This document shows, in pieces, positions 14,701 through 19,796 of a stretch of DNA of 19,796 bases. The notes beneath the pieces were generated by a model. The model had not been told where the DNA came from. It saw only the letters and a program-made list of their open reading frames with translations, and did no database searches. This DNA comes from CAYMLL01 sp964390645 (GTDB lineage: Bacteria; Planctomycetota; UBA8108): NCBI GenBank assembly GCA_964390645.1, contig CAYMLL010000127.1:1-19796 (forward strand), given 5' to 3'. The stretch's first letter is position 1. Every line of letters starts with the position of its first letter. The translations under genes and the position numbers were made by a program.

Positions 14701-14979
14701 GACTCTGCTCTCCTCCGGATAGAATCTTCTCTTCTGCTCTTCTCGGCAAACCGGCGCCCCGAGATTGAGGCATCCCTTCCGGACCTCGTCGGATTATGAG
14801 ACTCGCGTCACGAGGACACGCGCCAACTCCGTCGTCAGGCCTTTCGGTGGCCACAACGAGGACTCTTGAACATCCTCGGCACTACGGCGAGATCGCTGAA
14901 AGACACCGGGACGCGGGACTTCCGATAGCCGGAGCTCGGGGCCTGGAGGGCCCCCTGGGAGGTGAGCTCTGCGAACGGT
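14701..14979. other. Intergenic region upstream of the CotH/VTC operon
   Basis: This 279-base stretch separates the dockerin-like protein gene from the DUF4956 gene, both on the minus strand. It should contain the operon promoter and any terminator for the preceding gene. The best -10-like hexamer is CATAAT (minus strand, 14798-14793), about 93 bases before the DUF4956 ATG, but no convincing -35 lies 16-19 bases from it. A GC-rich hairpin occurs near the other end. No open frame here looks like a gene. Confidence 0.4.
14938..14954 (-). terminator. GC-rich hairpin after the dockerin-like protein gene
   Basis: GGGGCC (14938-14943), loop TGGAG, GGCCCC (14949-14954) gives a perfect 6-bp stem about 26 bases beyond the TAG stop at 14982-14980. 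It is flanked by a pair of GAGCTC palindromes (14932-14937 and 14964-14969), which can extend the structure. No U-tract follows on the minus strand, so it is at best a factor-assisted terminator. Confidence 0.3.
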
Positions 14980-16158
14980 CTACGAGCAGCCGGTCGAATC
15001 CACCGGGCAGCTCTCTGGTGTCGAGTCGGGATCGATGCCGCAGTCGGCAAACGGCGGCGGAGGCCGGGTGCCGCCACGGAACAGGTAGTTCACCGCGAAG
15101 ATCGCGTCCGAGAGATCCTTGCGGCCGTCCTTGTTGCAATCGGCGGCGTCGTAGCACGCCGTCGTCGGCCCGCCCTGCAGCAGCTCCAGAACGAGCCAGA
15201 CCGGGTCGGCGAGATTGACCTGGCCATCGTTGTTCGAGTCACAACGACGGAACTCGCCGACCGTCGAGACCGTCAACCCGGCGACGACCCAGTACAGCGA
15301 CGCGGGAACACCGCCGACGCCGAGCCGGTCCTCGCTGAAGATCTGCACATCGACGGCTTCCGGTCCCGGAGGGACCGTCACGGGTAAAGCCAGCGTGTCC
15401 CACTCCGGACCGTCCGCGCCGACCAGGATGTTGTTGAGCTCCTGCACTTCGCCCCCGAACTCGACCTCGACGACCGTGGGCAGCGCCCCCTGGCTCGTAG
15501 CGGCGACGTCCCCGACGATGAGGATCAGGTCGAACTTGCGTTTGAGGTCGGGTGACGAGCTCGCGAGAGACTGACGCACAGTGGTGTTGCAAGGCTCCCG
15601 GTAACGACCCAGCGCGAAGTCGCTACCGTCGATAAGCATGATCTCGCTGTCAGAGCCGTCGTCGGCGATGACCACGATCGAGGCACCGTTGGGCCGCAGT
15701 CCGTCCGCTACCACGCCATCGACAGTCACCTCGTTGGAGCCGCTGCCGACGAGGTCGAGGCTCGTGATGTCAGCACGGTAGACCCAGGCACGAGAGCTGC
15801 TGATACCCGTGCAGGCCGACCGGCCGATCAGCTGCCCGGTAACGTCGATGGACCCGTCCAGCACGACGTCGTCGTCTCCGACCTCGGAGCGCAGGCCCCA
15901 GTAGAGCAAGACCTGCAGGACCGCCATGTGCTCGGGAACATCGAGGCGAATCGTCCCCGGCTCCAACGTCGAGAGCCCGACGCCGGCGGCCAGGATGCGG
16001 CTTCCGTCAGCGATGGAAATCGACGGCGCCCCCAGGGTCTCATCCCCGTCAGCAGGAAGCGGACGCTGGACGACCAGAACAAGCAACACGGCTGCGATCG
16101 ACAGACCAGCAGAAACAACACCATGCGAAGGCACCGCAACAGGACTCACCACAGCCAT
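14980..16158 (-). CDS. Secreted protein with C-terminal dockerin-like EF-hand pair
   Basis: This 392-residue protein has an N-terminal hydrophobic segment (about 14-32, probable signal peptide). A beta-rich domain follows (about 45-295, with 'VLQVLLYWGLRSEVGDDDV' and 'NEVTVDGVVADGLRPNGAS'), resembling DUF3344-like extracellular sandwiches, though I cannot assign it firmly. The C-terminal module (about 303-392) has two complete EF-hand calcium loops, DSNNDGQVNLAD and DCNKDGRKDLSD, the second followed by AIFAVNYLFRGG. A cysteine-containing tail with a PPPPFxxxGIDP phrase ends the protein. The same module closes the giant LTD/CotH protein, so both may use it for folding, surface retention or docking. 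The start is supported by GAGGAGG, about 10 bases upstream of ATG 16158. It appears monocistronic with its own promoter. Function unknown. Confidence 0.8.
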   Translation of the reverse strand: MAVVSPVAVPSHGVVSAGLSIAAVLLVLVVQRPLPADGDETLGAPSISIADGSRILAAGVGLSTLEPGTIRLDVPEHMAVLQVLLYWGLRSEVGDDDVVLDGSIDVTGQLIGRSACTGISSSRAWVYRADITSLDLVGSGSNEVTVDGVVADGLRPNGASIVVIADDGSDSEIMLIDGSDFALGRYREPCNTTVRQSLASSSPDLKRKFDLILIVGDVAATSQGALPTVVEVEFGGEVQELNNILVGADGPEWDTLALPVTVPPGPEAVDVQIFSEDRLGVGGVPASLYWVVAGLTVSTVGEFRRCDSNNDGQVNLADPVWLVLELLQGGPTTACYDAADCNKDGRKDLSDAIFAVNYLFRGGTRPPPPFADCGIDPDSTPESCPVDSTGCS

Positions 16159-16205
16159 CTTGCTTTTTCCTCCTCGATCGAACGGACCCGACCCTCAGCT
16201 TCCGT

Positions 16206-16211
16206 ATTATA
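16206..16211 (-). promoter_or_regulatory. Perfect -10 box upstream of the dockerin-like protein gene
   Basis: TATAAT on the minus strand lies 48 bases before ATG 16158, in an unusually AT-rich patch for this window. It would give a leader of about 40 bases containing the GAGGAGG ribosome site. The preceding sequence has no recognisable TTGACA at 16-19 bases, so it may depend on another factor or on an upstream pyrimidine-rich stretch. Confidence 0.4.
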
Positions 16212-16970
16212 GTCAGAAAGGAAGCAGCCCGCGCGAGGAAAAACGGGAAAGGCGCGATCACGTACCGTACACGAACCCGCAGCGACGACGAGCTCTGCCG
16301 GGTCAGCACCTCGGCGAGCCCATCGCGGCGAATTCGCAGCTCGAGAACGAGGCGGATGAAGGCCGATGCCAGCGGCTGGATCCACTGCCGGTCGGACGCC
16401 GACAGAACAGCGCGCGGACCATCACGACCGGCCTCCGAGCCGACCGCACAGCGACTCGCCCCGACACGGTCGAGGACGCTTGCCGCCCGGTCCCTGGCGT
16501 GGCAAGAGTCGCCAGACCCGCCGGAGCAACGCGAAACCGAGAAACCGGCTCTTCCACCAGAGCTCCGCAAGGAGCTGCCGGGAGGGTTCTCGATGACGCT
16601 GCGGCTCCGGCGGTCGGCCACTTTGCCGACGCCCGACCACGTATCTTCCTACTGCCCCACGAATTGACGCGACGGACAGCAGCCCGGATTCGGAACGCCG
16701 TCTCGCGACAGCCCGATCCCGCACCCCTGCCAGTTCGTCAAGCCCTGCATACCGGCGGCAAAGGGAGATGCCCTTCTCCCTCGACTCGGTCCGGCAACAC
16801 CGTCCGCCCTGCTGACTCGAAGAACGGTCGACTCGACGACATTCCGGCGGAGCCGCCCGGAGAGGCGACAACATGCCCACCGACAAGCCATCAAAGCTCA
16901 GCGTCCGGTCACGCCGCGGTCTACGCGACGCGCAATCCAACTGTACCAGATCGACGGGCCGCGAGGCGCG
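16212..16970. other. Long region without a supported gene
   Basis: About 760 bases lie between the dockerin-like protein gene and the MMPL gene. Several overlapping open frames exist on both strands, as expected at this GC content. None has a recognisable domain, a good ribosome site or the strong third-position GC bias of the neighbouring genes. The least implausible is a minus-strand frame from ATG 16621, with a helical stretch around ASAFIRLVLELRIRRDGLAE, but it would run through the candidate promoter and into the next gene. It may be a degraded gene, a long leader or an RNA; I see nothing decisive. Confidence 0.4.
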
Positions 16971-19271
16971 TCAATCTCGAACGTCGTCCCGCCGGCGGGT
17001 CCCTCGACTCGACCCGCTCCGACACTGCCGTCCGCCCCGCCGTTGCCAGAGGAGCAGTGCCGGCAGCAGCAGGAGATCTCCCACGAGCGCCGATGAGATC
17101 GCAACGCACGCGAGCGCGCCGAACATCCGCAGAATGTCGAGCTCGCTGAAGAGCGTCGAGGCGAAGCCGGCCACGAAGACGAGCGTCGTGATCAGCAGAA
17201 CGCGGCCTATCTTGACGAAGCTGCGTGCGACGGCATCGCGGTGGTCCATCCCCGTGGCGAGCTCCCGACGATACGACGCGACAAAGTGGATCGTGTCGTC
17301 GACCGCGATGCCGAGACAGATACTGAAGACGATGACGTTCCCGAGGACCAGCGGCCAGCCCAGCGCGACGATCACCGCCGCCGTGAGCGCCAGAGGGAAG
17401 ATGTTCGGGACCAGACTGACAAGGCCGATGGTGATCGACCGGAAGGCGATCGAGAGCACGAGGAAGATCACCAGCGCCGCGACCCCGAGGCTTCTGAGAA
17501 GATCTCCGATCATCTCCTTCACCTTCGCGGAGATAACGACGACGGCGCCGGTGAGCCGGAAGCGAAAACCGGGATGCGCGCTCTCGAGCTCGGCGAGCCC
17601 CGCCTCGATGCGGTCGAAACGGGGCCGGCTCTCGGACGCGAAGACGTCGGGCACGCGCTGACGAACGAGCGCCAGCCCGATATCCCGTCGCAGGAAGCGT
17701 CCCTTGACGGACTCGGGGACCAGCTCGAGGAGCGCTCCTCGCTCGATCAGCGCAGCGCGCCCGGGCGCGGCCGCCAGGACGTCGACGATGGACAGCGGCC
17801 TGCCGAACAGATCGTCGCGCGCTGCAACATCACGCGCCGCCCCGACGGCCTCCAGCACCGCGGCGATCGGCACCTCCCCGCTCTCATCCCACTCGATGCA
17901 GATCTGCGCCTCGAGGATACCGCCGAAAGCACGATCGCAGACGACGATGCCCTCGTAGGCCTCGAAGTGACTCGGCACCAGCTCCGTCAGCCGGCTGTCC
18001 ATACGCAGCGCCGTCGCCTGCCACAGCAGAAGCCCCGTGGCGGCGAGGCCGATCACCGAGATCGTCCGCGGCCGACGCACGACGATCGAGGCGAGCCCGC
18101 CCAGGCGTCCGAGCGGTCGGTCAACGCGCCATGTCTTTCCCCTCGGCACGAGGCTCTCGCCCAGCCGTGTCGACCCGAGCAGGGGCACGACCGTCAACAC
18201 CGCGAGAAAGGTCGTCACCGCCCCGATGGCGGTCACCAGACCGAATTGACGGATGCTCGGCGTGGTGGCCGCACAGAGCGACCCGAATCCGACCGCCGTC
18301 GTCAGCGACGTCAGCCAGCACGGCAGCGCGAGACGCCGCAGCGTGTCGAGCGCCGCCTCCCGTCGGGACGCTCCCTGCATGCGTTGCTCGCACATGTGGA
18401 GACCGAGATGAACCGAGTCGGTGAAGCCGATCACGAGGACGAGGGTCGGCAGCACCGTGCTGATCGGGTCGATCCGCAACCCGGCAAACCCGATAATACC
18501 GAAGGTCCAGAGCAGCCCCACGAGCGGCCCGGTGGAGACGATGAGCGTCGTCGAGACACGGCGGAAAAGGAGCATCCCGACCAGCGTCGAGATCAACACG
18601 CCACCGACCGTGAAGACCGCCTGGTCGCGACGCATCGCCGAGAGGATCGACGCGCGTACCGCCGGCACACCGGTGATCAGACAGCGAAGGCCCGACTCGT
18701 CCCTGACACGGTCGCAGACGACTCGCACCTTCTCCAGCACCCGGCGCATGTTCGCGACCTCGAGCCGCTCGCCGGCCAGACGCACGACAACCAGAGCGGT
18801 GCGACCATCGCTCGACAGCAGCACTCCACCCACGAGAGGGTGAGCGACCGCCGCCCGACGCGCCTCGTCGAGAGCCTCGAGCCCCGAGTCGGCATGCGGC
18901 AACAGTGGCCGCGGCAGAGACAGCGGCCCCTCCGAGAAGCGCGGCACGCTGGCCATGCTGATCACGCCTGCGACACCATCGACCACAGCGATCCCGTCGA
19001 GCAGGCGGCGGAATCCGCGCAGGGAGCGCGAGCCGAAGAGAGAGTCCGCCGACTCGACGATGATCAGCGCATCGTTCTCGTCCGTGGAGAAATCCCGCCG
19101 CACGCGCTCGAGGACGGCAAAGTCCTCGTCGTCGGTGCGAAAGAGATCCTCGGGCACGTCGTTGAAGCCGACCTGCCTGACGCCCACCAGCGCGATGAGC
19201 GACACCGCGAAGAGAGCGAGAGCGAGGGCCCGAGGTTGATGCTCGAGCAGGAAGAGGAAGGGCCGCTCCAC
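16971..19271 (-). CDS. MMPL/RND-superfamily exporter
   Basis: This 766-residue protein has the duplicated architecture of RND/MMPL transporters. One TM helix (about 13-32), a periplasmic loop (33-215) and five helices (about 217-365) are followed by a second copy: TM 403-420, a loop to about 588 and five helices (590-742). Acidic residues expected in the proton path are present in the helices: D285 in IGFTDSVHL and D658-D659 in GIAVDDTIHF. Such proteins use the proton gradient to export lipids, hopanoids or other hydrophobic compounds; the substrate here cannot be told. The start is GTG 19271, six bases after the stop of the preceding membrane-protein gene, so the two are probably one operon. 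The last 25 residues are a basic, low-complexity tail. No periplasmic adaptor or outer-membrane channel gene is in the window. Confidence 0.85.
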   Translation of the reverse strand: MERPFLFLLEHQPRALALALFAVSLIALVGVRQVGFNDVPEDLFRTDDEDFAVLERVRRDFSTDENDALIIVESADSLFGSRSLRGFRRLLDGIAVVDGVAGVISMASVPRFSEGPLSLPRPLLPHADSGLEALDEARRAAVAHPLVGGVLLSSDGRTALVVVRLAGERLEVANMRRVLEKVRVVCDRVRDESGLRCLITGVPAVRASILSAMRRDQAVFTVGGVLISTLVGMLLFRRVSTTLIVSTGPLVGLLWTFGIIGFAGLRIDPISTVLPTLVLVIGFTDSVHLGLHMCEQRMQGASRREAALDTLRRLALPCWLTSLTTAVGFGSLCAATTPSIRQFGLVTAIGAVTTFLAVLTVVPLLGSTRLGESLVPRGKTWRVDRPLGRLGGLASIVVRRPRTISVIGLAATGLLLWQATALRMDSRLTELVPSHFEAYEGIVVCDRAFGGILEAQICIEWDESGEVPIAAVLEAVGAARDVAARDDLFGRPLSIVDVLAAAPGRAALIERGALLELVPESVKGRFLRRDIGLALVRQRVPDVFASESRPRFDRIEAGLAELESAHPGFRFRLTGAVVVISAKVKEMIGDLLRSLGVAALVIFLVLSIAFRSITIGLVSLVPNIFPLALTAAVIVALGWPLVLGNVIVFSICLGIAVDDTIHFVASYRRELATGMDHRDAVARSFVKIGRVLLITTLVFVAGFASTLFSELDILRMFGALACVAISSALVGDLLLLPALLLWQRRGGRQCRSGSSRGTRRRDDVRD

Positions 19272-19277
19272 GACGGC

Positions 19278-19796
19278 TCAGGCGGCAACCAGGAGCTTCG
19301 CGAGGAGCCCCTGGACGATCCCCCAGCCGACAAAGAGACTGACGAGAAGCGCGAAGAGGTCGACGATGACCACGCTCACGCCGCGCCAGCTGCTCGAGGT
19401 CCAGCGAAAGTAGCCCATGTCCGGTCGACTGATGCGCCAGACGAGAACCAGAGCCACGAGCGGGAAGACGACCGCCAGCAGGATCGTGAACGCCTGGATC
19501 CCGTAGAACGGGTTGATCCTCAACGCGATCATGCTCGCCGACGCGATGACGAAGATCGCGAGCGCCCGTCGAAAAGGGCGCGACTCCATCTTGATCTGCA
19601 TGTTGCCGAGGTCGAGCATCGCGTACGCACCGCAGACGATCCAGCCGATGCCCGCGGTCCACGCGGCGACGAAGAGCCCCGAAAGGAAGATCACCTTCGC
19701 CCAGCCGCCCCCGAACCGCGCGAGGAGCGCGGCGAAAACGTAGCCCATAGCGGGGACCATCCCCACCCGCCAGGCCCCCCCCCCCCCCGCCCCCCA
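19278..19796 (-). CDS. Polytopic membrane protein, N-terminus cut by window edge
   Basis: At least 162 residues with about four hydrophobic segments (roughly 19-50, 66-84, 88-110 and 130-155, counted from GTG 19766). The frame stays open upstream into a poly-C run at the window end, and the protein begins without a signal-anchor or a ribosome site, so it is probably the C-terminal part of a longer transporter-like protein. Phrases such as LRINPFYGIQAFTILLAVVF suggest helices of a secondary transporter, but I do not recognise the family. It ends 6 bases before the MMPL gene, so it may be co-transcribed with it. Confidence 0.65.
   Translation of the reverse strand, partial: WGAGGGGAWRVGMVPAMGYVFAALLARFGGGWAKVIFLSGLFVAAWTAGIGWIVCGAYAMLDLGNMQIKMESRPFRRALAIFVIASASMIALRINPFYGIQAFTILLAVVFPLVALVLVWRISRPDMGYFRWTSSSWRGVSVVIVDLFALLVSLFVGWGIVQGLLAKLLVAA
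19775..19796. repeat. Poly-C run at the window end
   Basis: Fourteen consecutive C, a G, then six C close the window. Such a tract at a contig edge is most likely a sequencing or assembly artefact, and translation through it should not be trusted. Confidence 0.7.

Noticed and set aside
16049..16940. Minus-strand open frames of 190 and 172 codons in the intergenic region
   Set aside because: No known motif, weaker third-position GC bias than neighbours, no ribosome site, and one of them overlaps a better-supported gene and promoter. Left as an unassigned interval.
1..19796. CRISPR arrays, tRNA or rRNA genes, insertion sequences
   Set aside because: I saw no regularly spaced repeats, no tRNA-like cloverleaf or rRNA signature, and no transposase or terminal inverted repeats. 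The only long inverted repeats are the short hairpins listed.

Overview
The window is a GC-rich fragment of a metagenome-like assembly: it has a 10-base N gap at 9783-9792, a poly-C run at its right edge and an apparent join at its left edge. The gene content suggests a Planctomycetota-like or similar large-genome environmental bacterium. The clues are a Tat-exported enolase-superfamily enzyme, a giant lamin-tail/CotH exoprotein, and two proteins ending in a dockerin-like EF-hand pair of the 'DLSDAIFxxNYLFRGG' type. The taxonomy is an inference from protein style, not from a marker gene.

Layout. Bases 1-974 (+) hold the 3' part of an acyl-CoA dehydrogenase gene, joined out of frame to a short stretch that reads like a GT4 glycosyltransferase. 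Bases 1049-2377 (+) encode a Tat-exported D-galactonate-dehydratase-like enzyme. It ends convergently, at a perfect 9-bp hairpin, with a long run of minus-strand genes. Read in their own direction (right to left) these are: (a) a truncated membrane protein and a 12-TM MMPL/RND exporter (19766-16971); (b) a monocistronic secreted protein with a dockerin-like tail and a TATAAT box upstream (16158-14980); (c) a packed four-gene operon (14700-9502) of a DUF4956 membrane protein, a membrane-anchored TPR-like protein, a membrane-anchored CotH/beta-helix protein and a VTC-type polyphosphate polymerase; (d) a two-gene unit (9348-2418) of a roughly 1580-residue secreted LTD/CotH/TIG/dockerin-like protein and a membrane-anchored TPR protein, with its own candidate promoter.

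How the genes may work together. CotH-fold kinase, VTC-domain polyphosphate polymerase and DUF4956 genes are known to be neighbours in diverse bacteria, and the joint function is not established. Here the module has two CotH proteins: one keeps the acidic D-x-D of the kinase site, the other has N-x-E. Each CotH gene sits beside a membrane-anchored TPR protein gene. A reasonable hypothesis is an envelope system in which the cytosolic VTC domain makes polyphosphate, DUF4956 provides the membrane part, and the extracytoplasmic CotH proteins modify or present surface proteins. This locus is the most interesting part of the window.
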